64,000 nt of DNA from Akkermansiaceae bacterium UBA5020 (lineage in GTDB: Bacteria > Verrucomicrobiota > Verrucomicrobiia > Verrucomicrobiales > DEV007): the NCBI GenBank assembly GCA_002396885.1, contig DGXY01000052.1:62996-126995 (forward strand), written 5' to 3'. A model generated the notes under the pieces. That model saw nothing but the letters and a program-made list of their open reading frames with translations, was not told where the DNA came from and searched no databases. Numbering within the stretch: the first letter of the stretch is position 1; each line of letters opens with the position of its first letter. The position numbers were made by a program, and so were the translations under genes. Shown here one piece after another: positions 1-8,322 of the stretch.

Positions 1-916
1 TCAACAATTCCACCTCGGCGGACTGGAGCGGATCACCCTGCGTCGGCATGAACTCGTCGTCGTCTTGCGGCAGAAGCACACGGACAATCATCTCCGATTC
101 ATCCGCCTTGCCCGGCACCACCGTGGGAAAGTCCGAGCCTTCAGCACCCGCGAGGAGCAATTCGTGGGTGTCCATGCGGAGCTTGCCCTTGATTTTGTTT
201 TCGTTGTGACACTCGTTGCAGGTCTTGTCGAGCATGGGGACGACGAAGTCCTCGTAAACCAAACGCTCCCCGATCGGCTTTTCAACCGGCGCCACCGCGA
301 CTCCGCCAGCATCGGCCGGGGCAGGCTCCGCGGCAGGAGTGCCAAGACCGATGAGCAAGGCGGGTTTCAAAGCGGCAGGGGCGTGCTCGGTGAGGTAGTC
401 GGGCTCGTGGACCATCGCGCCCCCAAAGTGACCGCTCGCAGCCGTCGCAAAAGCCGCCGCCGCCGTTCCGAAGCCGGAGAGAAGACGTTTCCCCTTCATC
501 GCAAAGACGAGGGCGAAGAGCGTCAGAACCACCACGGCGAGACCGAAATAAAGGTGAAGGTCCATGGCCCGGCCTGAGTAATCCTCGAGCGTCATGAGGA
601 GGTAGCCGACCACCGTCGATCCGATCCCACCGAGGAAACTGAGCCAAAGGACGAAAGGAATCGAGGCCCGAAGATGGGAGAAGGCGGTGAAGTATCCGAG
701 AAACTCCATCGCGACCGCAAGAAAGATGAGACCGATCGGAAGGTGCACGATGAGCACGTGGAATCGGGCGATGAAGTGAAGAAACCCTCCCTGCTCGGCC
801 CCGCCGCGATAAACGAACCAGATCCCGGTCAAAACGGCCGCCCATACGATTCCCAGCAAAAGCGCGAGCTTCGCCGGAGTCCTGACGGGGGCCTGGTGCT
901 TCACAAAACTACTCAT
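1..916 (-). CDS. Membrane-anchored planctomycete-type cytochrome c protein (partial)
   Basis: The frame opens with ATG at 916 and runs off the window start, so the C-terminus is missing; about 305 residues are visible. Residues 1-165 carry several hydrophobic segments (about 15-35, 50-75, 88-110, 122-140, 150-165), giving a multi-pass membrane module. After an Ala/Pro-rich linker (about 195-215) comes a periplasmic cytochrome-like part with one heme motif CNECH (residues 233-237), followed by KIKGKLRMDT and a VVPGKADESEM stretch. That layout is typical of the planctomycete cytochrome c (PSCyt1) family of Planctomycetes and Verrucomicrobia. A respiratory or redox role is inferred; the substrate is unknown. 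It diverges from the GTPase gene that starts near 1131. Confidence 0.75.
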   Translation of the reverse strand, partial: MSSFVKHQAPVRTPAKLALLLGIVWAAVLTGIWFVYRGGAEQGGFLHFIARFHVLIVHLPIGLIFLAVAMEFLGYFTAFSHLRASIPFVLWLSFLGGIGSTVVGYLLMTLEDYSGRAMDLHLYFGLAVVVLTLFALVFAMKGKRLLSGFGTAAAAFATAASGHFGGAMVHEPDYLTEHAPAALKPALLIGLGTPAAEPAPADAGGVAVAPVEKPIGERLVYEDFVVPMLDKTCNECHNENKIKGKLRMDTHELLLAGAEGSDFPTVVPGKADESEMIVRVLLPQDDDEFMPTQGDPLQSAEVELL

Positions 917-1130
917 GGAAAAGCTTCGTGCGAAGGTCGGGGCAGGTCAAATGCGCGTTGGCGTGCGAAAAGACACCGTAAGGAGCCATTCCGGGGACTC
1001 CATCTTCGCCTCGTTCGTCTTCAAACGGTTGCCCGGGCACCCCGGCACAACCCGGCTCGGAAATTAATTTGGCAAAGTGAAATAATTCGCTTCAATTGAT
1101 CGGAGTTCCTGAATTCGAAAGAGAGCGCGC

Positions 1131-2951
1131 TTGGTTAAGTTCTTGCTGACCGGAGCTCTCGGCTGCCCACTTCCAAACCACCGTAACACTTTGGCCGAAA
1201 ACCCGACAGACCATCTCGGCAAAAACTACTTCCAGACCCGGGAGAAGCTGAGCAAGACCATCGAGTCGCTCGGAGAACTCGGGCGCGAGAGCGGGATCAA
1301 TCCGGGACGCCTCGCCCTGCTCAAGAATCTCCTCGCCAATCTCGAGGATCCATTCCTTTTCGTGGTCGTCGGCGAGGTGAACGCCGGCAAGTCCACCCTC
1401 CTCAACGCCCTCTTTGGAGAAGACTTCTGCAACGCCGACGTCATTCCCACGACCGATCGCATCGCCTTCTTCAAACACGGATCCGAGGCCCACGAGTTCG
1501 ATTTCTCGGAGGACATCGTCGAGATCTTCCGCCCCAACGCTTTCCTCAAGGACTTCAATCTCGTCGACACGCCCGGAACGAACTCGATCGAGTCCACCCA
1601 CCAGCAAATCACGGAGCAGTTCCTGCCGATGGCGGACCTCGTTCTCTTCGTCTTCTCGGTGACGAACCCTTGGGGCGCCTCAACCTGGGAATTTCTCGAC
1701 CGCATCCACCACCAGTGGAAAAAGAAGGTCGTCTTCATCCTCCAGCAGTGTGACCTCCGCACTGACGAGGAGGTCGCCGCCATCCTCGAACACCTTCAGA
1801 AAACGGCCCATCATCGCTTCGGCCAGCATTTCCCGACCTTCGCCGTTTCCGCGAAAAAAGCCTTTCTCGCGAAGACCTCGGGGCTCGCGAACGACGATCT
1901 TTCGCGCAAGAGCCAGATCGAGGGACTCGAACGCTACATCGCCGGAGTCGTCGAATCCTCCGAGCCGCGCCTCATCAAGCTGATCCACGCTTGGCGGGCC
2001 GCTTGCTACGTGCTCGGTGAGGTGAAAGAGAGCCTTGGCTCCGCCTCCGAAATCATCCGGGCCGACAACGAACTCCTCAGCGAACTCGAGCCTGCCTGCA
2101 AAATGCAGCAGGAGCGGACCCTCAAAAAGTGCGAGCCTCTCTTCGAAGCCTTCGACCAGAGCTTCATGGCCGCGGGCCTCCAAGCCGAGCCGCTCCTCGA
2201 TTCCGAGTTCCGCGTCATCTCGGCGCTGATGCCCCGCCGCAAGAGCGCCGAAGAGATCGAAGGCCTCATCTTCGCCACGACAATGAAGGCGGTGCGCCGC
2301 AGCATCGGTGCCGGGGCGACCGCCGTGAAGGAAGACGTCGCCCACCTCTGGGAGCGGATCTCGGAGGAGATGCAGGAGCATTTCAATCTCGAACTCAGCG
2401 TGGGCGAGGACGGCACACCAGACTGGACCGCCGCCCATCGCCGCATCGAGGAAAAAGTGGAGGAAGCCACCGCCGCCACCCTGCGTGAGCTGCACCTGCG
2501 GGATCAACTCGGTGGGCTCTTCCAGCGCCGCAGCCGCATGATCTGGGGCTTCATTTTTACCTCGGTCCTGACCGCCCTCGGGGCCGTCATCCTCACGATG
2601 CTGAAGGTGACACCATGGGATGCGGTCACTTTTGGCATCGCCTCCTGCCTCCTCGCGCTCGGTGCCGTCGTCGGATCGCAGTCGGTGAAGAAAGCGCGTT
2701 CCTTCTACACGGCGATCCTCGATCGTCATCGCGAGCTCCTCGCCAAAGCGCAGCGCAAGGCCTTCACCGATGGCACGAGCGCCTTCTATCAGGATTTCAT
2801 CAGCCTCTTCGAGCCGCTCCGCCGCGTCTGCCGCGAGCACCGCGAACGCTACGAGCCGCAGCTCCGCGTCATCAAGGACACCGAAGCTTCCCTCGCCGAA
2901 CTCGAGCGTATCCTCGCTCCGGTCGAGAAAGCCCTCAGTTCCCGGAAATAG
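1131..2951 (+). CDS. Dynamin-like GTPase with C-terminal membrane segments
   Basis: 606 residues. The G1 P-loop GEVNAGKST is at residues 81-89 and G3 DTPGT at 146-150. The G4 position reads QQCDL (205-209) instead of NKxD, a deviation seen in some bacterial dynamin-like proteins. A helical middle region is followed by two hydrophobic segments (about 463-505) and a helical tail, the plan of bacterial dynamin-family proteins that remodel or protect membranes. The start is uncertain: TTG at 1131 gives the full frame, while TTG at 1191 removes 20 poorly structured residues. Its 3' end overlaps the convergent gmhA by 17 bases. The cellular role is inferred from the family only. Confidence 0.82.
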   Translation: MVKFLLTGALGCPLPNHRNTLAENPTDHLGKNYFQTREKLSKTIESLGELGRESGINPGRLALLKNLLANLEDPFLFVVVGEVNAGKSTLLNALFGEDFCNADVIPTTDRIAFFKHGSEAHEFDFSEDIVEIFRPNAFLKDFNLVDTPGTNSIESTHQQITEQFLPMADLVLFVFSVTNPWGASTWEFLDRIHHQWKKKVVFILQQCDLRTDEEVAAILEHLQKTAHHRFGQHFPTFAVSAKKAFLAKTSGLANDDLSRKSQIEGLERYIAGVVESSEPRLIKLIHAWRAACYVLGEVKESLGSASEIIRADNELLSELEPACKMQQERTLKKCEPLFEAFDQSFMAAGLQAEPLLDSEFRVISALMPRRKSAEEIEGLIFATTMKAVRRSIGAGATAVKEDVAHLWERISEEMQEHFNLELSVGEDGTPDWTAAHRRIEEKVEEATAATLRELHLRDQLGGLFQRRSRMIWGFIFTSVLTALGAVILTMLKVTPWDAVTFGIASCLLALGAVVGSQSVKKARSFYTAILDRHRELLAKAQRKAFTDGTSAFYQDFISLFEPLRRVCREHRERYEPQLRVIKDTEASLAELERILAPVEKALSSRK

Positions 2952-3537
2952 TCGAGACCGTGTCCGCGAAAGCCAACTCGGCGAGATCGCAGAGCAGGTG
3001 ACCGGCGATGAGGTGACATTCCTGCACCCGAGCCGTCACCGGCGAAGGCACCGCGAGAGTGAGATCGGCGAACTCGGCGCAGCGCCCGCCATTCTTTCCG
3101 GTGAAAGCAAAGGTGCCGATGCCTTCGCCCCGGGCAAACTCGAGCGCCTTCACGACATTCGCACTGGTGCCCGAGGTCGAGATGCCCACGACGAGATCGC
3201 CAGGGCGGCAGAGCGCCTCGATCTGGCGCGCGAAGACCGCCTCGAAACCGAAATCGTTGGCGCAGGCCGTCAGCGCCGAGCTGTCGGTGGTGAAGGCGAG
3301 CGAAGCGAGCCCGCGGCGATTCCGGGTGAAGCGCACCGTGAACTCCGTCGCAAAATGCTGCGAATCAGCCGCACTGCCGCCGTTGCCAAAAAAGCAGATC
3401 TTTCCGCCACCGCGGAGGCAGGCGACGGTGCGGGCCGCCATCTCGGCGATGATGCCCGAGCAGGCGTCCTGAAAACGCGCTACGGTCGCGGCGTGGTCGG
3501 CGAGAGTCTCGCGAATGATGCGGTCGTTGTCGATCAT
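2935..3537 (-). CDS. gmhA: Phosphoheptose isomerase (SIS domain)
   Basis: 200 residues, full length for the family. GmhA converts sedoheptulose 7-phosphate to D-glycero-D-manno-heptose 7-phosphate, the first step to the ADP-heptose of LPS core, in the cytoplasm. The SIS fold is visible from GNGGSAADSQHFATE (with the family His/Glu pair) through GISTSGTSANV to QECHLIAGHLLCDL, which holds the second metal or active-site His. It lies 15 bases downstream of the heptose kinase gene on the same strand, so the two are probably one operon for the first two heptose steps. The 3' end overlaps the convergent GTPase gene by 17 bases. Confidence 0.88.
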   Translation of the reverse strand: MIDNDRIIRETLADHAATVARFQDACSGIIAEMAARTVACLRGGGKICFFGNGGSAADSQHFATEFTVRFTRNRRGLASLAFTTDSSALTACANDFGFEAVFARQIEALCRPGDLVVGISTSGTSANVVKALEFARGEGIGTFAFTGKNGGRCAEFADLTLAVPSPVTARVQECHLIAGHLLCDLAELAFADTVSTISGN

Positions 3538-3552
3538 GGCTTTGTAAACGAC

Positions 3553-4587
3553 TCAGACCGGCACTCCTTGGGGAAAATCGCGGGTGATCGCCTCGAGCAA
3601 CTCCTCGCGCTCGATGGGCGTCGTGCCCAGCTTGCCAACGACGACGCTGCTCGCGAGATTCGAAATCCGCGCCGCGACCACCGGCGAGAGGCCCGCACAA
3701 AGGCCCAGCGTGTAGACCGCGATGGCCGTGTCGCCCGCTCCGGAAACATCAAAGACCTCGCGCGCCTTTGCCGGGATGTGCGCCGGGCCGGACCCTGTCG
3801 AGAAGACGAGCATACCCTGTTCCCCCAGAGTGAGGAGGATCTGCTCGCAGGACCAACGCTCGAGCAGGCGCTTGCCCACCTCGAGGAGCGGTCCATCTTC
3901 CAGTGGCGGCACGCCCGCATCGCGGTTCACATCCTCGATCCCGGCACAGGCGAAGGCCTCCGATCGGTTCGGCTTCACCGTCGTCACGCCACGCCATTCT
4001 ACCGGATTTCCCGGTTTGGGATCGACGGTCACCGGCACGCCGCGCTCCGCCGCCGCCGCAAGGAGGCCAGCGACGAGTTCGGCACTGATGAGGCCCTTGC
4101 CGTAATCTTCGATGATGATGCCGTCGATGCGCGGCAACACCTCGCGGATGCGCGAGACGAGCTCCGCCGCGAGCGCGGGCTCGAGCGGGTGCCGCTTTTC
4201 ACGGTCGATACGGACGACCTGTTGATGCCGGGCGACGACGCGGGTCTTCGTGATCGTGTGATACTCCGGCCGCCGCAGACAGAGTGCCATCCCGATGCCG
4301 TGCTCGCTCAGCGTTTCCTCGAGTAGCGTGCCGTTTGCATCGAGTCCGTAGAGCCCCGAGAGCTCGACCTTCGCACCGAAGGGTGTCATGTTACGGGCCA
4401 CGTTGGCCGCACCTCCAGGATAGCGCGACTCACTCTGCACCTCGACGACCGGCACAGGTGCCTCGGGGGAAATACGCGAGACGGAGCCCCAAATGAACCA
4501 GTCCAGCATCACATCCCCGACCACGAGGATGCGGCTGTCGGCAAATCGGGCGAGAAGGGCCTCGGGTGTCAGGGACGTTTCCGACAT
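3553..4587 (-). CDS. D-glycero-beta-D-manno-heptose-7-phosphate kinase (PfkB family, kinase only)
   Basis: PfkB-family sugar kinase matching the kinase half of HldE (RfaE domain I). Near the N-terminus is LVVGDVMLDWFIWG, then PGGAANVARN, DPKPGN and the catalytic DVSGAGDT signature close to the C-terminus. It phosphorylates heptose 7-phosphate at C1 for ADP-heptose synthesis. There is no C-terminal nucleotidyltransferase domain, so it is an HldA-type single-domain enzyme and the HldC-type partner must lie outside the window. I chose ATG at 4587 (MSETSLTPE); an upstream ATG at 4638 would add 17 unconserved residues. It is followed by gmhA. Confidence 0.85.
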   Translation of the reverse strand: MSETSLTPEALLARFADSRILVVGDVMLDWFIWGSVSRISPEAPVPVVEVQSESRYPGGAANVARNMTPFGAKVELSGLYGLDANGTLLEETLSEHGIGMALCLRRPEYHTITKTRVVARHQQVVRIDREKRHPLEPALAAELVSRIREVLPRIDGIIIEDYGKGLISAELVAGLLAAAAERGVPVTVDPKPGNPVEWRGVTTVKPNRSEAFACAGIEDVNRDAGVPPLEDGPLLEVGKRLLERWSCEQILLTLGEQGMLVFSTGSGPAHIPAKAREVFDVSGAGDTAIAVYTLGLCAGLSPVVAARISNLASSVVVGKLGTTPIEREELLEAITRDFPQGVPV

Positions 4588-4784
4588 GATGGGCGCTAGG
4601 CTAAATCGGTCGAGCGAGGATTGCAAAGAGGGATCCAAACAGATTGAGTAAAATCAACAATTTCAATACCAACAAAAACCATCCCGAGCCCCAGCGAAAA
4701 AAATCACCTCGAGCCGATCGCGTTTTTGTCCCGGAGACGTTCTCTCTTCGGGAAATATCGGCGTTCCCGCCTTATCGGATACCC

Positions 4785-5591
4785 ATGAGCCACGAACTTA
4801 CCTCCTCCTTTGAATCGGAAGTGATCCAACGCAGTCACGAAGTGCCGGTGCTGGTCGATTTCTGGGCCGACTGGTGCGGTCCCTGTCTCATGTTCGGCCC
4901 CATTCTCGAGCGATCGGTCGAGGCGGCCGCCGGGCGATGGGAGCTCGTCAAGGTCAACACCGAGCGCCATCCCGATCTCGCTCAGCGCCACGGCATCCGG
5001 AGTCTCCCGACGATCCGCCTTTTTGTGAACGGCGTCTCGACCGCCGAGCAGCTTGGCGCCCTCTCCGAGGCAGGCCTCAAACAATGGCTCGATCGCCACC
5101 TCCCCTCCCGCCATGCCGCCGCACTCGTTGCGGCCGAGGCCAAGTTGAAATCGGGAGACTTCTCGACCGCCTCCTTCAGCGCTGACGCAGTCCTCGCCGA
5201 GGAACCGGGCAACGATCAGGCCCTTTATCTGAAAGCGCGCAGCGCCCTTGCCCTCGATCCTGCGGCGGTGGTGGCCATCGCCAACGCCATTCCCGCTTCC
5301 TCACCCTTCTCCGAAAAATCCGGGCCGCTCAAGGAACTCGCCAAAATCCTCCTCGCCCCGCCTGCCGAAGAGGGCAAGGGCGCGATCCCTTGCGCCAACG
5401 CCATCGCCGCGATCGGACGCCTCGACTGGGATGCCGCCTGCGCCGCACTCCTCGAACTGCTCGAGCGCGACCGCCACTACGGCTACGACCTCGCGGCGAA
5501 AGCGCTGAAGCAGATCTTTCTCCTCCTCGGTCCGCGCGACGCCATCACCACCCGTCACCAGCCGCGTTTTGCGAGCCTGCTTTTCTCCTGA
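4785..5591 (+). CDS. Thioredoxin-domain protein with TPR-like C-terminus (CnoX/YbbN-like)
   Basis: 268 residues from the chosen ATG (MSHELTSSFE); the frame is open upstream to 4644, but those 47 residues are basic and low-complexity. Residues 1-110 are a thioredoxin fold with an intact WCGPC redox motif and the cis-proline context SLPTIRLF. The rest is helical and fits the tetratricopeptide-like half of the YbbN/CnoX co-chaperone family. E. coli CnoX lacks a WCGPC site, so this one may act both as disulfide reductase and holdase (inference). The stop is 3 bases before msrB, suggesting a two-gene oxidative-damage repair operon. Confidence 0.82.
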   Translation: MSHELTSSFESEVIQRSHEVPVLVDFWADWCGPCLMFGPILERSVEAAAGRWELVKVNTERHPDLAQRHGIRSLPTIRLFVNGVSTAEQLGALSEAGLKQWLDRHLPSRHAAALVAAEAKLKSGDFSTASFSADAVLAEEPGNDQALYLKARSALALDPAAVVAIANAIPASSPFSEKSGPLKELAKILLAPPAEEGKGAIPCANAIAAIGRLDWDAACAALLELLERDRHYGYDLAAKALKQIFLLLGPRDAITTRHQPRFASLLFS

Positions 5592-5594
5592 CCC

Positions 5595-5978
5595 ATGAAC
5601 GAATCCGAAGACGATCTCCGCGCCCGGCTCACGCCGGAACAATTTCACGTCACCTGCAACGGAGGCACCGAACCGCCCTTCGACAACGAGTATTGGGATC
5701 ACAAGGAAACCGGCACCTACGTCGATGTCATCAGCGGGCTGCCGCTCTTTTCATCCGAGGCGAAATTCGACAGCGGCACCGGTTGGCCGAGCTTTTTTGC
5801 TCCGGTCGATGGCGACGAGATCGTCGAGGTCATCGATACCAGCTACGGCATGCGGCGGGTCGAAGTGAGGGCAAAGACCTCGGGCGCCCACCTCGGCCAT
5901 GTCTTTCCCGATGGCCCCGAGCCGACCGGCCTGCGTTATTGCATCAACTCCGCCGCACTGAGGTTTGTGCCTGCGTGA
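5595..5978 (+). CDS. msrB: Peptide methionine-(R)-S-oxide reductase
   Basis: 127 residues, a stand-alone MsrB domain of normal length. It reduces methionine-R-sulfoxide in proteins. Visible family blocks are [39 protein letters not shown] and [11 protein letters not shown], the last carrying the catalytic Cys. The two CxxC zinc pairs found in many MsrBs are absent (NGGTEPPF occurs where CAxC would be), so this is the zinc-free form. No signal peptide, so cytoplasmic. It follows the thioredoxin-like gene after 3 bases; thioredoxin is the known electron donor for MsrB. Confidence 0.92.
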   Translation: MNESEDDLRARLTPEQFHVTCNGGTEPPFDNEYWDHKETGTYVDVISGLPLFSSEAKFDSGTGWPSFFAPVDGDEIVEVIDTSYGMRRVEVRAKTSGAHLGHVFPDGPEPTGLRYCINSAALRFVPA

Positions 5979-6013
5979 ATTCTGATGAAAGCGGCGGGAC
6001 GCCGCTTCTACTC

Positions 6014-6919
6014 TCAAGCCCGCGGATGGGCCTTCTCATACACCTGCTTCATCCGCTCGATCGAGACGTGGGTGTAGATCTGCGTCGTCGATAGGCTCGC
6101 GTGACCCAGCAAGGTCTGCACGCTGCGCAGATCGGCGCCGTGATCGAGCAGGTGCGTCGCGAAACTGTGGCGGAGCTTGTGCGGGCTCGCCTTTTGCGGA
6201 ATGTCGCAGAGGGCGTGATACTTTTGAAACAGGTCCGAGATCGCCCGCGTTGTGAGCCGGCGTCGCAGCTTGCTGAGAAATAGCGCGCCCGACATCACCT
6301 TCGCCGCGTTCCGATAGCGGTGGATCGCCTCGGCCGCGGTGCTGCCGATGGGACAGACCCGCTCCTTGCTGCCCTTCCCGAAGACGCGGATGCACTCGTG
6401 GTGCAGATCGAAATCCTCGACATCGAGAGCCGCGAGTTCCGAGAGACGGATGCCCGAACCATAAAAAAGCTCGAGGATGGCCGCGTCGCGTTCCGGCGCC
6501 CAGGACGCCGCCTGCTTCGGCTGCTCGATGTGGAAGGGCTTCTCGAGCAACTCGATCACCTGCTTCTGATTCAGCACCACCGGCAGCTTCTTCTCCGCCT
6601 TCGGCAAGAGGACATCCGCGACGGGATTGCTCTTCAATCCGGCGCGACGGATGAGGAATTTATAAAAGCTCCTCAGCGCCGCGAAGTGGAGACGCACCGT
6701 GGCGCGGGCGAGATGGTCCCGCGTGCAGCGGTAGAGGTAATCGCGGAAATCCTCAGGGTCCGCGTCGGCCCAGCATTTCCCGGCAGGGAGCCATTCCCGG
6801 AAACGGGTGATGGCGTGCTCGTAGTTCGCGAGGGTGCGATGCGAGCTGTTTTTCTCGACCGAAAGGTATTCGAGGAATTCCTCGAGCCGGTCGTCGTGGG
6901 CTCGGGGGGAGGCGGACAC
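6014..6919 (-). CDS. xerC: Tyrosine recombinase XerC
   Basis: 301 residues, usual Xer length. An N-terminal SAM-like core-binding domain (residues about 8-100) precedes the catalytic domain with LFYGSGIRLSELAALDVED (first Arg), GKGSKERVCP, HKLRHSFATHLLDHGADLR (His-x-x-Arg), LLGHASLSTTQIYTHV and the final Tyr. With XerD, XerC resolves chromosome dimers at dif. Of the two Xer proteins in the window this is assigned XerC by the ARATVRLHFAALRSFYKFL region and the overall match; the C/D label is less certain than the family. It is convergent with msrB. Confidence 0.85.
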   Translation of the reverse strand: MSASPRAHDDRLEEFLEYLSVEKNSSHRTLANYEHAITRFREWLPAGKCWADADPEDFRDYLYRCTRDHLARATVRLHFAALRSFYKFLIRRAGLKSNPVADVLLPKAEKKLPVVLNQKQVIELLEKPFHIEQPKQAASWAPERDAAILELFYGSGIRLSELAALDVEDFDLHHECIRVFGKGSKERVCPIGSTAAEAIHRYRNAAKVMSGALFLSKLRRRLTTRAISDLFQKYHALCDIPQKASPHKLRHSFATHLLDHGADLRSVQTLLGHASLSTTQIYTHVSIERMKQVYEKAHPRA

Positions 6920-6955
6920 GCGGTGAAAAAGTTGCGAGCGCCTGGTCTAGGTCGC

Positions 6956-7369
6956 TCAGTTCACCGAAGCACCGCCCTTTGGCCAGAAGTGGGCACCGCG
7001 ATAGCTCAGCGACGAACTCATCGCTCCAGGAGCGTCCGAGGGGTGCTCGGGCAGTCGCACGGTCTGCTCGAAGAGCGCGCGGAAGCCGTGGTTGTCGTTC
7101 CATCCGAGGGCGATGCGGTATTCGCGGTCTTCGGCGAGGAGCGGCACGATGAAATGGCCGGCTTCGCGGTGAAGAAAGATCGTTTCCTCGGCGTCTGATT
7201 GCTGTCCGTTCACCTGCAGGCAGAGGCGCACTGATGAATGCATCGGGTGGCGCTCGCTCGTGAGATTCCAGTAAACCACGGCCGTGTCACAGTTCCGCGG
7301 GATCACCGCGAACGAGTCGTCACAGTAGGGGAGGGAATCAAAAACGAGATCTGTGGCGACGGCTTCCAT
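6956..7369 (-). CDS. DUF4912-like protein of unknown function
   Basis: 137 residues from the chosen ATG (MEAVATDLVF); an upstream ATG at 7486 would add 39 residues read from the AT-rich promoter region and is rejected. The body (AVVYWNLTSERHPMHSSVRL, then FIVPLLAEDREYRIALGWND, then FRALFEQTVRLPEH) resembles the beta-sandwich pattern of DUF4912 proteins, which have no established activity. There is no signal peptide or membrane segment. It lies 36 bases upstream of xerC on the same strand, so they may be cotranscribed, and diverges from hisF. Confidence 0.6.
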   Translation of the reverse strand: MEAVATDLVFDSLPYCDDSFAVIPRNCDTAVVYWNLTSERHPMHSSVRLCLQVNGQQSDAEETIFLHREAGHFIVPLLAEDREYRIALGWNDNHGFRALFEQTVRLPEHPSDAPGAMSSSLSYRGAHFWPKGGASVN

Positions 7370-7431
7370 GAGTGATTTGGGGAAATAGTTAACACAAATT
7401 AAACATAAAGCATTCCGAATTACCAGATTTT

Positions 7432-7459
7432 TTTGAAAATTCCGCAAAAAATTTTCAAA
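7432..7459. promoter_or_regulatory. Perfect 10-bp inverted repeat in the hisF/DUF4912 divergent region
   Basis: Arms TTTGAAAATT (7432-7441) and AATTTTCAAA (7450-7459) are separated by an 8-base loop. The dyad sits in the AT-rich stretch 7370-7505 between the two divergently transcribed genes. No T-run follows it on either strand, so it looks more like an operator than an intrinsic terminator. The binding protein is unknown. Confidence 0.4.
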
Positions 7460-7505
7460 GTCTTTCAGCGAGCGGAATTCCCACATGGCGCTACCCTACT
7501 AGCCC

Positions 7506-8276
7506 ATGCTCACCAAGCGCATCATCCCCTGCCTCGACGTGACCGACGGACGGGTCGTCAAGGGCACCAATTTCGTGAATCTCCGCGACGCCGGCGATCC
7601 GGTCGATTGCGCCGTGGAATACAACCGCCAGGGAGCCGACGAACTCGTCTTCCTCGACATCACCGCCTCCTCCGACGGGCGCAAGACCATGGTCGATGTC
7701 GTTCGCCGAACCGCCGAACGCTGTTTCATGCCCGTCACCGTCGGCGGCGGCATCCGCAAGGTCGAGGACATGCGCGAGATGCTCCTCGCCGGGGCCGATA
7801 AGGTCGGGGTCAATACCGCCGCAGTGAACGACCCCGAACTCGTCTCCGCCGGTTCGATGGCCTTCGGCGCCCAGTGCATCGTCGTCGCGATTGACGCGAA
7901 ACGGAAGGCCGACGGCACCGGTTGGGAAGTCTACACCCACGGCGGCCGCACTCCGACCGGACGGGATGCGGTGGCCTGGGCGAAGGAAGTCTACGAGCGC
8001 GGCGCCGGCGAGATCCTCCTCACGAGCATGGATGCCGACGGCACCAAAGCCGGCTACGACATCGCCCTCACCGCCGCGATCAGCGCCGCCGTGCCCATCC
8101 CCGTGATCGCCAGCGGAGGTGCGGGCAATCTCGATCACTTGGTCGAGGTCCTCGATCAGGGCAAGGCCGATGCCGTCCTCGCCGCGAGCATTTTCCACTT
8201 CGGCGAATACACCGTCGCCGATGTGAAGGAGTATCTTGCCAAACACGGCGTGCCGGTGAGGCCGGCGATGGGCTGA
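7506..8276 (+). CDS. hisF: Imidazole glycerol phosphate synthase, cyclase subunit
   Basis: 256 residues, full length. HisF joins PRFAR with ammonia from HisH to make imidazole glycerol phosphate and AICAR. The (beta/alpha)8 barrel begins [19 protein letters not shown] (catalytic Asp in CLDV), has [13 protein letters not shown] for the first phosphate site, [23 protein letters not shown] with the second catalytic Asp, and VIASGGAGN for the second phosphate site. hisH is not adjacent and hisA lies 38 kb away, so histidine genes are dispersed here. Transcription probably starts in the AT-rich region just upstream. Confidence 0.95.
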   Translation: MLTKRIIPCLDVTDGRVVKGTNFVNLRDAGDPVDCAVEYNRQGADELVFLDITASSDGRKTMVDVVRRTAERCFMPVTVGGGIRKVEDMREMLLAGADKVGVNTAAVNDPELVSAGSMAFGAQCIVVAIDAKRKADGTGWEVYTHGGRTPTGRDAVAWAKEVYERGAGEILLTSMDADGTKAGYDIALTAAISAAVPIPVIASGGAGNLDHLVEVLDQGKADAVLAASIFHFGEYTVADVKEYLAKHGVPVRPAMG

Positions 8277-8322
8277 AGACACGCGCCCGGGCTACCGGTC
8301 CGCACTTCCTCCGTCACAAAAC

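Noticed and set aside
2770..4326. 518-aa plus-strand open frame across gmhA and the heptose kinase
   Set aside because: It overlaps three conserved genes and has no domain; a composition shadow.
7370..7430. Possible dif site near xerC (AT-rich TTAACACAAATTAAACAT stretch)
   Set aside because: No 11-6-11 inverted XerC/XerD arm pattern could be aligned; more likely a promoter region.
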